Positions 19,683-29,732 of a stretch of DNA of 64,000 nucleotides are shown one piece after another. Both the position numbers and the translations under genes were made by a program. Within the stretch, counting starts at the first letter, position 1. The number at the start of each line of letters is the position of its first letter. The notes below the pieces were generated by a model, which made no database searches, was not told the origin of the DNA, and worked only from the letters and a program-made list of their open reading frames with translations. Origin of the DNA: Aliihoeflea sp. 40Bstr573 (GTDB lineage: Bacteria; Pseudomonadota; Alphaproteobacteria; Rhizobiales; Rhizobiaceae). The DNA lies in NCBI RefSeq assembly GCF_024105655.1, contig NZ_JAAAMH010000001.1, forward strand, positions 248,001 to 312,000. Reading direction: 5' to 3'.

Positions 19683-20461
19683 CAGGGCCGCGGCATCTTC
19701 GAGAACAGGCGGAAAAAATTAACGGTCGTCAGCCGGCGAATTTCGGCGTCATCTAGGCCGATCGTGTCAGCCAGAACGCGTGCCGTATCGGCGACATAGG
19801 CCGGCTCATTTCGCTTCCCTCGATGCGGCACCGGCGCGAGGAATGGCGCGTCGGTTTCAACAAGTAGCCGATTGTGCGGAATGGTCCGGGCGATATCGCG
19901 AATATCCTGCGAATTGCGAAATGTGAGGATACCAGAGAAAGACACATATCCACCGAGTTCGACGCCGACTTCGGCAAGCCGTGCTCCGGATGAAAAACAA
20001 TGCAGAACAAAGGGAAAGGAGCTCGTCTTCGATTCGTCTTTCAGAATCGAGATCATGTCATCGTCCGCCGCACGGGCATGGATCACCAGTGGCAGTCCGG
20101 TCACGCGCGCCGCATCGATATGCACCCGCAATCCATGCGCCTGCGCGTCGCGCGGCGCCTTGTCATAGTGATAGTCGAGACCCGCCTCGCCGATCGCCAC
20201 GACCTTTGGATGGCTGCTCAATTCGATGAGCTCGGTCGCGGTGACGTCGCGCTCCTCGCCAGCATTGTGCGGATGCGTACCGACCGAGCAATAAATCTCG
20301 TCATACGCCTCGGCGATCGCCCGAACCTGGTCGAAGCGGCGGACGCGTGTCGAGATGGTGACCATGCGCTCCACGCCTGCCGCGCGCGCGCGGGCGACGA
20401 TGGCGTCGCGCTCTTCCGCGAAGTCGGGAAAGTCGAGATGGCAATGGCTGTCGACCAGCAT
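19682..20461 (-). CDS. TatD-family metal-dependent hydrolase
   Basis: A 259-residue TIM-barrel DNase-like hydrolase. MLVDSHCHLDFPDF carries the metal-binding HxH. The metal ligand Glu lies in AIGEAGLDYHYDKAP, then His in LVIHARAAD and LHCFSSG, and Asp in LVETDAPFLAPVPHRGK. Family members act as 3'-5' exonucleases or D-aminoacyl-tRNA deacylase-like enzymes. The start at 20461 is 2 nt from the metG stop. A longer in-frame extension upstream is only the reverse side of metG. Confidence 0.94.
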   Translation of the reverse strand: MLVDSHCHLDFPDFAEERDAIVARARAAGVERMVTISTRVRRFDQVRAIAEAYDEIYCSVGTHPHNAGEERDVTATELIELSSHPKVVAIGEAGLDYHYDKAPRDAQAHGLRVHIDAARVTGLPLVIHARAADDDMISILKDESKTSSFPFVLHCFSSGARLAEVGVELGGYVSFSGILTFRNSQDIRDIARTIPHNRLLVETDAPFLAPVPHRGKRNEPAYVADTARVLADTIGLDDAEIRRLTTVNFFRLFSKMPRP

Positions 20462-20463
20462 CG

Positions 20464-22014
20464 TCACGCGTCCTGCACTTCCTGGTCCACATAGCGCGGA
20501 AAGATACCCTGCGGTACTGGCAGTTCGGCTCCCGGCTCGAGCCAACTTTCCGCCAGACATGCAAAGGTCCGCTCGTTCGCCGGCACGTGTAGCAGATCCA
20601 ACAGCTTGTCGGCAGACTGTGGAATGAAGGCGGAGCACAAGATGCCTACGCGGCGAAGAAGCTCCGCCGTCGTGTAAAGCACGGTCTCCATCCGCGCCGG
20701 ATTGGTCTTGCGCAGCGCCCAGGGTTCCTGACCGGCGAAATAGCGGTTGGCCTCGGCGACCACGCCGAAGATTGCGGCAAGCGCGGTGTGCAGCGCTTGC
20801 TGAGCCATCGCCGCGCGCGCGGTCGCCAGCGCCTCCAGTGCCTGGTCGAGGAGCGCCAGGTCGGCCTCGGCAAGTTCCCCGCGCTGGGGCACCCTGCCCG
20901 CGCAGTTCTTGGCGATCATCGACAACGAACGCTGCGCCAGATTGCCAAGATCGTTGGCAAGGTCCGCGTTGGTGCGGTTGACGATCGCCTCGTGGCTGTA
21001 GTTGCCGTCCTGGCCGAAAGGCACTTCGCGTAGCAGGAAATAGCGCAACTGATCGAGGCCGTAATGCTCGACGAGCGCGGCCGGGTCGATGACGTTGCCA
21101 ACCGACTTCGACATCTTCTCTCCACGGTTGAAGACGAAGCCGTGGCTGAAGACGCGTTTGGGCAACGGAATTCCAGCTGACATCAGGAAGGCCGGCCAGT
21201 AGACGGCATGGAAGCGCGTGATGTCCTTGCCGATCACGTGCAGATCGGCAGGCCAAAAACACCAAAGCTCTGCATTAACATCGGGATAGCCAATGGCGGT
21301 GATGTAGTTTGTCAGCGCGTCGACCCAGACATACATGACGTGCTTCTCGTCGCCGGGCACAGGAATACCCCAATCGAACGTTGTCCGCGAAATCGACAGA
21401 TCCTTCAGCCCCGAGCGCACGAAACTGGCAACCTCGTTGCAGCGTTCGGCGGGCCCGACGAAGTCCGGCTGGCGCTCGTAAAGGTCCAGCAGGCGTTCCT
21501 GATAGGCCGAGAGACGGAAGAAATAGCTCTCTTCCTCGACCCACTCGACCGGCGTGCCTTGCGGGCCGTAGCGAACGCCGTCGGCGCGGACCTCCGTTTC
21601 GTCCTCGCCATAATAGGCTTCGTCGCGAACCGAATACCAGCCTGCGTAGGAGCTCTTGTAGATGTCTCCGTTGGCTTCCATCGCCTTCCAGATCGCCTGC
21701 GATGCGTGCTTGTGGCGCTCCTCGCTCGTGCGAATAAAGTCATCGTTTGACGCATTCAAAAGAGCTGCCATCTTCTTGAATTCTGAGGAATTCCGGTCAG
21801 CCAGCTCTTTCGGGGAAATGCCCTCCTTGCGCGCGGTCTGCAGCATCTTGATGCCGTGCTCGTCTGTGCCGGTCAGGAAGCGCACATCCTTGCCATCGAG
21901 GCGCTGGAAGCGCGCCAGTGCGTCGGTCGCGATCAGTTCGTAGGCATGGCCGATATGCGGCTTGCCGTTTGGGTAGGAGATCGCGGTGGTGATGTAGAAT
22001 TTCTCGGCTGCCAT
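20464..22014 (-). CDS. metG: Methionyl-tRNA synthetase
   Basis: Charges tRNA-Met, including the initiator. The 516-residue class I enzyme has PHIGHAYEL (HIGH signature, residues 20-23) and [10 protein letters not shown] (KMSKS loop, near 300). It lacks the four-cysteine zinc knuckle region and the C-terminal tRNA-binding extension of the longer type, as usual for alphaproteobacteria. The order holB-metG-tatD-MBL is a conserved Rhizobiales block. A perfect inverted repeat (GAGCATCG-GA-CGATGCTC, 22033-22050) lies just before the start. Confidence 0.98.
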   Translation of the reverse strand: MAAEKFYITTAISYPNGKPHIGHAYELIATDALARFQRLDGKDVRFLTGTDEHGIKMLQTARKEGISPKELADRNSSEFKKMAALLNASNDDFIRTSEERHKHASQAIWKAMEANGDIYKSSYAGWYSVRDEAYYGEDETEVRADGVRYGPQGTPVEWVEEESYFFRLSAYQERLLDLYERQPDFVGPAERCNEVASFVRSGLKDLSISRTTFDWGIPVPGDEKHVMYVWVDALTNYITAIGYPDVNAELWCFWPADLHVIGKDITRFHAVYWPAFLMSAGIPLPKRVFSHGFVFNRGEKMSKSVGNVIDPAALVEHYGLDQLRYFLLREVPFGQDGNYSHEAIVNRTNADLANDLGNLAQRSLSMIAKNCAGRVPQRGELAEADLALLDQALEALATARAAMAQQALHTALAAIFGVVAEANRYFAGQEPWALRKTNPARMETVLYTTAELLRRVGILCSAFIPQSADKLLDLLHVPANERTFACLAESWLEPGAELPVPQGIFPRYVDQEVQDA

Positions 22015-22032
22015 GCACTCGCTCGGTCATTG

Positions 22033-22050
22033 GAGCATCGGACGATGCTC
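22033..22050. repeat. 8-bp perfect inverted repeat between holB and metG
   Basis: GAGCATCG and CGATGCTC are separated by GA. It lies 19 nt before the metG ATG and about 58 nt after the holB stop. It lacks a T tract in either direction. It could be a weak transcript end or an operator. Confidence 0.4.
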
Positions 22051-22107
22051 GCTTAGATCTGGTCGCGGTCACATAAACCACGCACTGCCGTTTGGCCAGA
22101 CGGGCAA

Positions 22108-23160
22108 TCAGCGCGCGCCGCAAAGCTGGCCGAGCAATCCGACGACATGCTGGCGCTTGTCGAGGTTGTAGGTTTCTGTGTCAGCAATGCGCTGGCGCAT
22201 GCCGCCCCATTGCTCGGCGAGCCGAGCCGCGAGTTCCGCGTCGCCGGCGTGTCCGGCAGCCTGGGCCCTCTCCTCGGCCATGCGTGCGATATACTCGTTG
22301 AACAGCCGAAACTGCACGGTCGCGTCGCGCCCGCCGACTGCGTCTGCGATCCGGTAGGCTGCAGCGACGTCGAACCGACCACCCGACACTACGGCATCCA
22401 CGGCGTTGGCGATGTCGAGCCCGCCGAACTGCGTCATCAAGAGCGCCTCGCGCACACTGCCTCCCGCCTTGGCGGCAAGTTCGCCCGGCGAAAGCCCGGC
22501 GACCGTCTCGGCCCCTGGCGAGACCGCTCGCAATGCGGCGGCAAGGTCGTCGCTTGCAAGCGGCTTCAGTTTCAAAAGCTGACAGCGCGAGCGGATCGTC
22601 GGCAGCATCCGGCCGATAGAATGGACAACGAGGAGGAACAGCGTGCGCTGCGGCGGTTCCTCGAGGCTCTTCAAGAGCGCGTTGGCGGCATTGCGGTTCA
22701 TGTCATCGCCGGCGTCGACGATGACCACGCGGTAGCCGCCGTCATGCGACGTCATCGAAAGGAACCGGCCGACGCGACGGATTTCGTCCACCGTGACGGC
22801 TGACTTGAAGCCAGCGCCGCGATCGGCCGTGGGACGCGTAAGGTGCAGAAGCGACGGATGCGCGCCCTGCGCCATCAGGCGAAACAGCGTCGACCCGGTG
22901 TCCGGCCGTGCAAGAATCGATGGCGCCTGGGCTGGATCGGGATTGGCGAAAAGGTGGTAGGCGAGCCGAAACGCGAAGGTCGCCTTACCGATTCCGCGCG
23001 GGCCCGAAAGGATGAGCGCGTGGTGAAACTTGCCGCCCCGATAGGCACGCGCCAGTTCGTCGCCCTCCGCGACATGACCGAAAAGCTCCGCGTGCTCGAC
23101 CGGTTCGGGCACGTCGGGAATGCTGTCATATTGTTCCGGCGCGGTGCGCTCAAAGCTCAT
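22108..23160 (-). CDS. holB: DNA polymerase III delta' subunit
   Basis: HolB is part of the clamp loader. The 350-residue AAA+ protein shows a Walker A-like [15 protein letters not shown] and sensor-type segments ([46 protein letters not shown]). [15 protein letters not shown] sequence before LEEPP is diagnostic for delta'. The start overlaps the end of tmk by 11 nt, so the two are co-translated. Confidence 0.95.
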   Translation of the reverse strand: MSFERTAPEQYDSIPDVPEPVEHAELFGHVAEGDELARAYRGGKFHHALILSGPRGIGKATFAFRLAYHLFANPDPAQAPSILARPDTGSTLFRLMAQGAHPSLLHLTRPTADRGAGFKSAVTVDEIRRVGRFLSMTSHDGGYRVVIVDAGDDMNRNAANALLKSLEEPPQRTLFLLVVHSIGRMLPTIRSRCQLLKLKPLASDDLAAALRAVSPGAETVAGLSPGELAAKAGGSVREALLMTQFGGLDIANAVDAVVSGGRFDVAAAYRIADAVGGRDATVQFRLFNEYIARMAEERAQAAGHAGDAELAARLAEQWGGMRQRIADTETYNLDKRQHVVGLLGQLCGAR

Positions 23161-23818
23161 CGGCGACCTGCAAAAGGCTCCCCGATGGCGCGATCACCTT
23201 GGCGACACGCGCCCACACGGCATCAGCAACCTCCTCCTTCGCCTTCGAGGCGTCGATTATGACGCAACGCGCGGGCTCGGCGCGGGCAATGTCGATATAG
23301 GCTTCGCGCCGCTCCTCGTGCAGCGCCAAATCCTCCTTCTCGTAGCGGTCGGCGTCGTCGGAGCCCCGCCGGCTAGCCGCACGCCGCATGCCTTCCGCGG
23401 GGTCCAGATCGAGGATGATCGTCAGGTCCGGCATCACGCCGTTGATCGCGACGCTTTCGAGGGCCGTCATGAATGTCTTGTCGAGACGCCCCGAGACGCC
23501 CTGATAGACGCGCGAGGAATCGAGGAAGCGATCGCAGAGCACGATCTTCCCCGCGTCGATCGCCGGCCGGATGATCTGCTCGACATGGTCGGAACGGGCC
23601 GCTGCGAACAGCATTGCCTCCATCGCCGGACCGAACGGCTCGGCCGCGCCTGAAAGGAGCACGTGGCGAACCGCCTCCCCGCCTGCTGAACCGCCGGGCT
23701 CGCGCGAGACGACGACTTCATGCCCTTCCGCCCCGAGTCGATCGGCCAGCAGCCGAATCTGTGTCGACTTGCCTGCGCCTTCGCCGCCTTCGAAGGTGAT
23801 GAAATGTCCTCGTGGCAA
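23150..23818 (-). CDS. tmk: Thymidylate kinase
   Basis: Tmk phosphorylates dTMP to dTDP. The 222-residue enzyme has the P-loop GGEGAGKST at about residues 10-18, [18 protein letters not shown] (DRX-like substrate region), [14 protein letters not shown] and [15 protein letters not shown]. The frame starts with TTG at 23818, with AGGA 6 nt upstream. No ATG fits the conserved [13 protein letters not shown] start, so the TTG is favoured. It begins the tmk-holB-metG-tatD-MBL run. Confidence 0.96.
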   Translation of the reverse strand: MPRGHFITFEGGEGAGKSTQIRLLADRLGAEGHEVVVSREPGGSAGGEAVRHVLLSGAAEPFGPAMEAMLFAAARSDHVEQIIRPAIDAGKIVLCDRFLDSSRVYQGVSGRLDKTFMTALESVAINGVMPDLTIILDLDPAEGMRRAASRRGSDDADRYEKEDLALHEERREAYIDIARAEPARCVIIDASKAKEEVADAVWARVAKVIAPSGSLLQVADEL

Positions 23819-23917
23819 TGGGCATCCTTTCGTCGGCCGCTGAATTCGCTCCAGCGCCTAGCAGATAATGACTGCTCGGGCCAATGCGATGAACGCCCGC
23901 GCGCGGGACGCGCCTGA

Positions 23918-25081
23918 TCAGCGCATCCAGCCGACCGCAAGTTCCTCGATGGCGTCGAGCGCGCGCTGGTGGAGCTTGCCGGTTTCGACCGACTCGGCTG
24001 CATAGAGCGGCGTTTCCTGGCTCATCGCATCGCCGATCCAGACTTTGAGCGTGCCGACCCGCGCGCCCTCCTCCACCGGCGCCATGACGGGCCCATCATA
24101 GACGATGCGCGCAACGAGACGGTCTCGGTTCGTCAGCGGTACGAAGAGCGAGATCGGCCCATTCGATCGCAGGCCGACGCCCCCTTTCTCGCCGCCATAG
24201 ACCTTGGCTTCGCCGACGATCTCGTTCTCCGCGAAGACCTCGTACTTGTCGAAGGCTCGCATGCCCCAGTCGAGAATCTTGCGTGCTTCCTCCCCGCGCA
24301 CCGCATCGCTCTCCATGCCGCTCAATGCGACGAAGAGGCGCCGGTCGTCACGCGCGACCGAGCCGACGATGCCGTAGCCCGATTCTTCGGTAAAGCCCGT
24401 CTTCATGCCGTCCGCGCCGATATTCATGCGCAGGAGCGGGTTCCGGTTGCGCTGGGTAATGTTGTTCCAGGTGAACTCCGGCTGGGAGTAGTAGACGTAG
24501 TATTCCGGGTATTCGGTCCAGATGTGATGCGCCAGCATCGCGAGTTCGCGCACGGTCACCACCTGCCCTTCGGCCGGCAAGCCAGTCGAATTCTTGAATA
24601 CCGACCGCGTCATGCCGATCTGCCGCGCGCGTTCGGTCATGAGCTGCGCAAAATTCTCTTCCGAGCCTGCCATGCCTTCGGCGATGATGATGCAGCCGTC
24701 ATTGGCGGACTGGACGATTACGCCCTGAATCAGATTTTCGAGGCGGATTGACGAGCGAACCTCGGCGAACATGGTCGATCCGCCCGACATCGCGCCGCCC
24801 GTCCGCCATGCATTCTCGCTGACGAAGAACTCGTCCTGAAGCGTCAGCCGTCCAGATTTCAATGCGTTGAAAACGACTTCCATCGTCATCAGCTTGGCGA
24901 GCGAGGCCGGCGGGATCAGCGCATCGGGGTCTTTGGAAAAGAGCACGGTTCCCGTGTCCGCATCGATCATGAAGGCCTGCTGAGCACGCGTCTCGAAGAG
25001 CTGAGCCGATGCGTTCGACCCAAGACCCAGGACACACAGGAAAGCCGCCACCGCCACGCCCAGAATTCGCCGATCATACAT
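23918..25081 (-). CDS. D-alanyl-D-alanine carboxypeptidase (PBP5/6 type)
   Basis: Removes the terminal D-Ala of peptidoglycan stem peptides. The 387-residue protein has a signal peptide (residues 1-27, ending NASAQ) and all three penicillin-binding motifs: Ser60-Leu-Ala-Lys63 (SxxK), Ser125-Ala-Asn127 (SxN) and Lys227-Thr-Gly229 (KTG). A C-terminal beta domain, and an end (AIEELAVGWMR) that may be a short amphipathic membrane anchor, match DacF/DacC relatives. The start at 25081 is preceded by GGGG. It lies 100 bp upstream of tmk. Confidence 0.94.
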   Translation of the reverse strand: MYDRRILGVAVAAFLCVLGLGSNASAQLFETRAQQAFMIDADTGTVLFSKDPDALIPPASLAKLMTMEVVFNALKSGRLTLQDEFFVSENAWRTGGAMSGGSTMFAEVRSSIRLENLIQGVIVQSANDGCIIIAEGMAGSEENFAQLMTERARQIGMTRSVFKNSTGLPAEGQVVTVRELAMLAHHIWTEYPEYYVYYSQPEFTWNNITQRNRNPLLRMNIGADGMKTGFTEESGYGIVGSVARDDRRLFVALSGMESDAVRGEEARKILDWGMRAFDKYEVFAENEIVGEAKVYGGEKGGVGLRSNGPISLFVPLTNRDRLVARIVYDGPVMAPVEEGARVGTLKVWIGDAMSQETPLYAAESVETGKLHQRALDAIEELAVGWMR

Positions 25082-25155
25082 TGCCCTACCCCGTGTCAGC
25101 CCCTCGATGAAGGCTAGCACCGGGTCCGGCAATTTCGCAACTCAACCTCGCGCGA

Positions 25156-25566
25156 TCACTCGATCTGCCCAAGCCATTGCAAGATTGCAACGGTGCCACC
25201 GGCTACGGCTGCGCCCATGACCGTTCCCCAGCCGGTATCCACCAGGGCAACGACGCCGTCATAACCGCGCAGAACGGAAAGATTGGTGAAATTGTAGGTA
25301 AGATAGGCGAAGAAGCCGAACAGCGCGCCGTTGAGCGCGGCCGCATGCCAGGCGCTTGCCGCCATACCGGCCGTCACGCCGAAATAGACGAACCCGACAA
25401 TGTAGACTGCGTAGAAGATGGCTGCGACGCCCCAGCGCGGTTGGTCCAGCAGCAGGTCGCCCATCCGGCTCGCATAGAAGCTGCGGGCGATGACGCCAAG
25501 CCAGAGTGCATCCAGGATCAGAAAAAGGACAAGGGCGATCCCATAGGCGGATAGATATTTGGTCAT
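25156..25566 (-). CDS. DUF2177 family membrane protein
   Basis: A 136-residue integral membrane protein with about four hydrophobic helices (residues 4-26, 45-66, 75-97, 112-131). The start LSAYGIALVLFLILDALWLG and the centre GDLLLDQPRWGVAAIFYAVY are the DUF2177 pattern. The function is unknown. It stands between the dac gene and tgt on the same strand. Confidence 0.88.
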   Translation of the reverse strand: MTKYLSAYGIALVLFLILDALWLGVIARSFYASRMGDLLLDQPRWGVAAIFYAVYIVGFVYFGVTAGMAASAWHAAALNGALFGFFAYLTYNFTNLSVLRGYDGVVALVDTGWGTVMGAAVAGGTVAILQWLGQIE

Positions 25567-25605
25567 CTGGCAATCCTGGTTGCTGCGAACGACCTGTCTA
25601 CGCCG

Positions 25606-26736
25606 TCACGAAGACGGCAGATCGCCCCGCTGCCAGCTTTCCGTGATCTCACCGGCCCGATCGGTAAACCGTCCCGCTTCGATAGAACTTCGAATATCGG
25701 CCATAAGAGATTGATAATAATAGAGATTATTCCACGTCAGAAGCATCCCCGCCAGCGATTCGCCAGACTTGACCAGGTGATGCAGATAGGCGCGGCTGTA
25801 GTCCCGCGCGGCCGGGCAATCGCTTTCCTCGTCGAGTGGCCGATGGTCCTCGGCGTGGCGCGCGTTCTTTAGATTGATCTTGCCGTGCCGCGTGTAGGCA
25901 AGCCCGTGACGGCCGGCTCGGGTCGGCATCACGCAGTCGAACATGTCGATGCCCCGGGCGACGGATTTCAATATATCGTCGGGGGTGCCGACGCCCATCA
26001 GGTAACGCGGCTTGGTCTCTGGCAGGAGCGGATTGGTCACCTCCAGCATGTCGAGCATCACCTGCTGCGGCTCGCCCACCGCCAGGCCGCCCACGGCATA
26101 GCCCTTCAGGTCGAGATCGCGCAGCGCCAACGCGGAGCGCTCGCGAAGGGCCGGCACGTCGCCGCCCTGCACGATGCCGAACATCGCCTTGCCGGGCTGC
26201 GTGCCAAATTCCGCCTTGCAGCGTTCCGCCCAGCGCAGCGACAGCTCCATCGCCTTCTCGATTGCCTGGTGCTCTGCCGGCAGCGCCGTGCATTCGTCAA
26301 GCTGCATCTGGATGTCGCTGTCGAGCAGGCCCTGGATTTCGATCGAACGCTCCGGCGACATTTCATAAACCGTACCGTCGATATGCGAACGGAATTTCAC
26401 GCCCTGTTCGGTGATCTTGCGCAACTGCGCCAGCGACATGACCTGAAACCCGCCGGAATCCGTCAGGATAGGGTGCGGCCAACGGGCGAATTCGTGCAAG
26501 CCCCCCAGCCGCGCGACGCGCTCGGCGCCGGGTCGCAGCATCAGGTGATAGGTGTTGCCGAGGATGATGTCCGAGCCGAGCTCGCGGACCTGGTCGAGAT
26601 ACATCGCCTTGACCGTGCCGCCGGTGCCGACCGGCATGAAGGCGGGCGTGCGGATCGTGCCGCGCGGCATGGTGATCTCGCCGCGCCGCGCCGCGCCATC
26701 CGTCGCAAGCACGCGAAATTCGAAGTTCTCGGTCAT
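25606..26736 (-). CDS. tgt: Queuine/preQ1 tRNA-guanine transglycosylase Tgt, zinc-site residues absent
   Basis: Tgt exchanges guanine 34 of target tRNAs for preQ1. The 376-residue protein keeps the active site: Asp93 in [11 protein letters not shown] and nucleophile Asp267 in [17 protein letters not shown] and [11 protein letters not shown] are also present. The usual structural zinc site (CxCxxC plus His) is not there. The matching positions read Ser305, Cys307, Ala310 and Asn336, within [18 protein letters not shown] and [11 protein letters not shown]. The coherent loss suggests a zinc-free fold. The ATG overlaps the queA stop by one base. Confidence 0.96.
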   Translation of the reverse strand: MTENFEFRVLATDGAARRGEITMPRGTIRTPAFMPVGTGGTVKAMYLDQVRELGSDIILGNTYHLMLRPGAERVARLGGLHEFARWPHPILTDSGGFQVMSLAQLRKITEQGVKFRSHIDGTVYEMSPERSIEIQGLLDSDIQMQLDECTALPAEHQAIEKAMELSLRWAERCKAEFGTQPGKAMFGIVQGGDVPALRERSALALRDLDLKGYAVGGLAVGEPQQVMLDMLEVTNPLLPETKPRYLMGVGTPDDILKSVARGIDMFDCVMPTRAGRHGLAYTRHGKINLKNARHAEDHRPLDEESDCPAARDYSRAYLHHLVKSGESLAGMLLTWNNLYYYQSLMADIRSSIEAGRFTDRAGEITESWQRGDLPSS

Positions 26737-27809
26737 CAATCGTCCGATCTGAAGAGCAGGCTCGAATCGCCGTAGGAGTAGAACCGGTAGCGGTTCCCGA
26801 TGGCGTGGGCATAGGCCGCGCGCATCCGCTCGGTGCCGGCGAATGCCGAGACGAGCATGAACAGGGTTGAGCGCGGGAGGTGAAAATTGGTCATCAACAC
26901 GTCCACCGCCTTGAAACGGTAGCCGGGCGTGATGAAGATGTCTGTGGGTCCGGACCATGGCGCGATCGTGCCGTCATCGCGCGCCGCGCTTTCCAGGAGC
27001 CGCAGCGACGTGGTGCCGACCGCGACGATGCGCCCGCCCCCGGAGCGAACGGCGTTCAGCCTCTCGGCCGTCGCAGCGTCGATCGTTCCGATCTCGGCAT
27101 GCATCTTGTGGTCGTCGGTGTCGTCGGCCTTGACCGGCAGGAACGTGCCGGCGCCAACATGGAGCGTGACGAACGCCGTTCTTGCGCCCGCTGCCTCGAC
27201 CGCGGCCAGCAGGTCGGGCGTGAAGTGCAGACCTGCCGTCGGCGCAGCGACAGCCCCCTCCTCGCGCGCATAGACGGTCTGGTAGTCTTCGCGGTCACGC
27301 GCGTCTTCCGGGCGCTTGGACGCGATATAGGGAGGCAGCGGAATGTGTCCGACTGCGTGCAGCGCCTCGTCGAGAAACGCGCCCGATACATCGAAGGCCA
27401 GCGTCACCTCCCCGGCATCCGCCTTTTCGCGCACTTCGGCGGTCAGGCGTCCTGCAAGGCACATCGACCCGCCATGGCCAAACTCGATCCGGTCGCCGAC
27501 CTTCAGCCGCTTGGCGGGCCGGGCAAACGCCTTCCAGCAATCGGGCGCCGTGCGCATGTGCAACGTGACGTCGATTTCGCTGACAGCCTCGCCGCGACGA
27601 CGCATTCCCGTCAATTGCGCAGGAATAACCTTGGTGTCGTTGAAGACCAGCATGTCACCGGCCCGCAGAAAAGACGGCAGGTCGCGTACCGAGCGGTCGG
27701 CAAGGCCATCCGGTCGAACGATCAGCATCTTCGCCGTATCGCGCGGCTCGGCCGGCCGCAGCGCGATGCGGTCCTCGGGTAGATCGAAATCGAAAAGGTC
27801 GACGCGCAT
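26736..27809 (-). CDS. queA: S-adenosylmethionine:tRNA ribosyltransferase-isomerase QueA
   Basis: QueA transfers and rearranges the ribosyl part of SAM onto preQ1-34 of tRNA to make epoxyqueuosine. The 357-residue protein shows [19 protein letters not shown] at the N-terminus, [34 protein letters not shown], and the C-terminal [19 protein letters not shown]. It is coupled to tgt by a one-base overlap (TGATG); the two act in consecutive steps on the same tRNAs. Confidence 0.97.
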   Translation of the reverse strand: MRVDLFDFDLPEDRIALRPAEPRDTAKMLIVRPDGLADRSVRDLPSFLRAGDMLVFNDTKVIPAQLTGMRRRGEAVSEIDVTLHMRTAPDCWKAFARPAKRLKVGDRIEFGHGGSMCLAGRLTAEVREKADAGEVTLAFDVSGAFLDEALHAVGHIPLPPYIASKRPEDARDREDYQTVYAREEGAVAAPTAGLHFTPDLLAAVEAAGARTAFVTLHVGAGTFLPVKADDTDDHKMHAEIGTIDAATAERLNAVRSGGGRIVAVGTTSLRLLESAARDDGTIAPWSGPTDIFITPGYRFKAVDVLMTNFHLPRSTLFMLVSAFAGTERMRAAYAHAIGNRYRFYSYGDSSLLFRSDD

Positions 27810-27873
27810 AGAGGCTCAAGAACCGGCTGGACTGAGTTCGGCCGAAGCGGCGTCCCTCAGGATGAACGAAATC

Positions 27874-27901
27874 GTGCCGGAAGCGTGGGCGCTCCCGGCA
27901 C
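27874..27901 (-). terminator. Hairpin downstream of the cyclophilin genes
   Basis: GTGCCGG pairs with CCGGCAC, and inside it AGCG pairs with CGCT around a TGGG loop, giving about 11 pairs. It lies 37 nt after the stop of the cytoplasmic cyclophilin gene and about 65 nt before queA. On the minus strand GATTTCGTTC follows, so the T tract is weak. Confidence 0.5.
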
Positions 27902-27937
27902 AATGGGCCATTCGCAGTGAGATGGCCGCGCGTCGCA

Positions 27938-28447
27938 TCAGGCGTCGGCGACGACCTTCATCGACACGATCGTATCGGGGTCCTGCACCGGCTCCCCGCG
28001 CTTGATCTTGTCGACATTGTCCATGCCTTCGATGACCTGGCCCCAGACCGTATACTGGCGGTTGAGGAATCCGGCATCGCCGAAGCAGATGAAGAACTGC
28101 GAGTTTGCCGAGTTCGGGTTTTGCGAACGGGCCATCGAGCAGGCGCCGCGGCCGTGATTGGCGTTCGAGAATTCGGCCTTCAGGTCGGGCATGTCGGACC
28201 CACCCATGCCGGCGCGGCTTGGATTGAAGTCCTTGCCACCCTTCTTGCCGAACTTGACGTCGCCGGTCTGCGCCATGAAACCATCGATCACGCGGTGAAA
28301 GACGACGCCGTCATACGCGCCGGCGCGCGCCAGCTCCTTGATCCGCGCGACATGGCCGGGCGCCAGATCGGGATAAAGCTCGATCGTGACGTTGCCTTTG
28401 GTCGTCTCCATGACGATCGTGTTTTCCGGATCCTTGATCTCGGCCAT
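27938..28447 (-). CDS. Cyclophilin-type peptidyl-prolyl isomerase, cytoplasmic
   Basis: A 169-residue cyclophilin without a signal peptide. The active-site segments are VVFHRVIDGFMAQTGDV, SMARSQNPNSANSQFFICF and YTVWGQVIEGMDNVDKI. It lies 30 nt downstream of a second, exported cyclophilin with the same motifs. The pair probably arose by duplication and splits proline isomerisation between cytoplasm and periplasm. Confidence 0.95.
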   Translation of the reverse strand: MAEIKDPENTIVMETTKGNVTIELYPDLAPGHVARIKELARAGAYDGVVFHRVIDGFMAQTGDVKFGKKGGKDFNPSRAGMGGSDMPDLKAEFSNANHGRGACSMARSQNPNSANSQFFICFGDAGFLNRQYTVWGQVIEGMDNVDKIKRGEPVQDPDTIVSMKVVADA

Positions 28448-28477
28448 AGGTCGTTCCTTTCTTGTCTGTATTCAGAA

Positions 28478-29053
28478 TTATTCGGCCGCGCCCATGCGGA
28501 CGCTGACCATGCGGTCGGGGTCGGTCACCGAGCCGTTCATGGCCGGGTCGCCCTTCTTGATGTTGTCGACAAACTCCATGCCGCTCTCGACTTCGCCGAC
28601 GATCGTGTAGGCGCCGTCCAGCGGCGGGGCCGCATCGAACATGATGAAGAACTGCGAGTTGGCCGAGTTCGGGTCCTGGGCGCGCGCCATGCCGACGGTG
28701 CCGCGAACGAAATTCTCATCAGAGAACTCAGCCGAGATATTGCCAAGGTCGGAGCCGCCCGTTCCGGCACGCTGGCTGTTGTAGCCATTCTCCATGTCGC
28801 CATACTGAACATCGCCGGTCTGCGCCATGAAGCCGTCGATCACACGATGGAACGCGACATTGTCATAGGCGCCCTGCTCGACCAGCGTCTTGATCTGTTC
28901 GACATGCTGCGGCGCGAGGTCGGGACGAAGCCCGATGGTCACCTCGCCGTCCTTCAGCGTGATGATCATCGTGTCTTCCGGCTCGGCGGCAAGTGCCGAG
29001 GTCGCCATGAAGGCGGCGATGAGCGTGGACGAGGCGAAACGAACGAAGGACAT
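28478..29053 (-). CDS. Cyclophilin-type peptidyl-prolyl isomerase, periplasmic
   Basis: A 191-residue cyclophilin with a signal peptide at residues 1-22 (SSTLIAAFMATSALAAEP). The core motifs VAFHRVIDGFMAQTGDVQYG, MARAQDPNSANSQFFIMF and YTIVGEVESGMEFVD match the neighbouring cytoplasmic paralogue closely. It should assist folding of exported proteins. It starts 17 nt after the coaD stop on the same strand, so coaD and the two cyclophilins may form one transcript. Confidence 0.95.
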   Translation of the reverse strand: MSFVRFASSTLIAAFMATSALAAEPEDTMIITLKDGEVTIGLRPDLAPQHVEQIKTLVEQGAYDNVAFHRVIDGFMAQTGDVQYGDMENGYNSQRAGTGGSDLGNISAEFSDENFVRGTVGMARAQDPNSANSQFFIMFDAAPPLDGAYTIVGEVESGMEFVDNIKKGDPAMNGSVTDPDRMVSVRMGAAE

Positions 29054-29070
29054 GTCGAACTCCTTGGAAC

Positions 29071-29568
29071 CTAGCTGAATTTCTGACGCAGAGCGGGGGC
29101 GACGCTCTTCGGCACGAAGGCCGTAATGTCACCGCCCATGGAGGCTATCTGGCGGACGAGTGTGGCGGTAATCGTGCGGACCGAGGGACTTGCCGGGATG
29201 AAGACGGTCTGCAGCTCCGGCGCGATCGTTTCGTTCATGCCCGCCATCTGCATCTCGTAGTCGAGATCGGTGCCGTCGCGCAGGCCACGGATCATGATGG
29301 AAGCCCCGTGCTGGCGCGAGGCGGTTACGACGAGTCCATCGAAAGCGACGACGTCCAGCCGACCAGCCTCTGTGCCCAGTTCTTCGGCACAAGCATTCTT
29401 GATCAGGTCGACCCGCTCTTCGAACGAAAACAGTGGCTTCTTGGACGCCTGCACACCGATGCCGACGACAATCCGGTCGGCGACCGAAAGAGCCCCTTTG
29501 AGAACATCGAGATGGCCGTTGGTCAGGGGATCGAACGATCCCGCGTAAAAGGCAATGCGCTCAGTCAT
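29071..29568 (-). CDS. coaD: Phosphopantetheine adenylyltransferase
   Basis: CoaD catalyses the penultimate step of coenzyme A synthesis. The 165-residue nucleotidyltransferase has the T/HxGH motif in [17 protein letters not shown], then [39 protein letters not shown] and the SSxxR-type end ([18 protein letters not shown]). It precedes the two cyclophilin genes. Confidence 0.97.
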   Translation of the reverse strand: MTERIAFYAGSFDPLTNGHLDVLKGALSVADRIVVGIGVQASKKPLFSFEERVDLIKNACAEELGTEAGRLDVVAFDGLVVTASRQHGASIMIRGLRDGTDLDYEMQMAGMNETIAPELQTVFIPASPSVRTITATLVRQIASMGGDITAFVPKSVAPALRQKFS

Positions 29569-29716
29569 GGAAGGCTTCTACTCAGACGGGACGTGGATGG
29601 CAAATGGGAGACGCGGCGTGAACGGCAGAAGAGCAGCCGCGAAAGGCGTCCAGCGCGAAACGACAATAGTCAAGGCGAACAATGAAACCTTTTGAATCAT
29701 TCGTCGTTAATTCGGC

Positions 29717-29732
29717 AAGGAGACACATCATG
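29717..29732 (+). promoter_or_regulatory. Strong Shine-Dalgarno for a 43-residue ORF
   Basis: AAGGAG at 29717-29722 lies 7 nt before the ATG at 29730. It supports translation of the small frame that follows. Confidence 0.6.

Noticed and set aside
19682..21265. An extension of TatD to 527 residues
   Set aside because: The extra N-terminal part is only the reverse frame of metG. The TatD family starts at MLVDSHCHLD (20461).
25606..26958. An extension of Tgt to 450 residues
   Set aside because: The extra part overlaps queA in another frame. The family start is at 26736 with a one-base overlap to queA.
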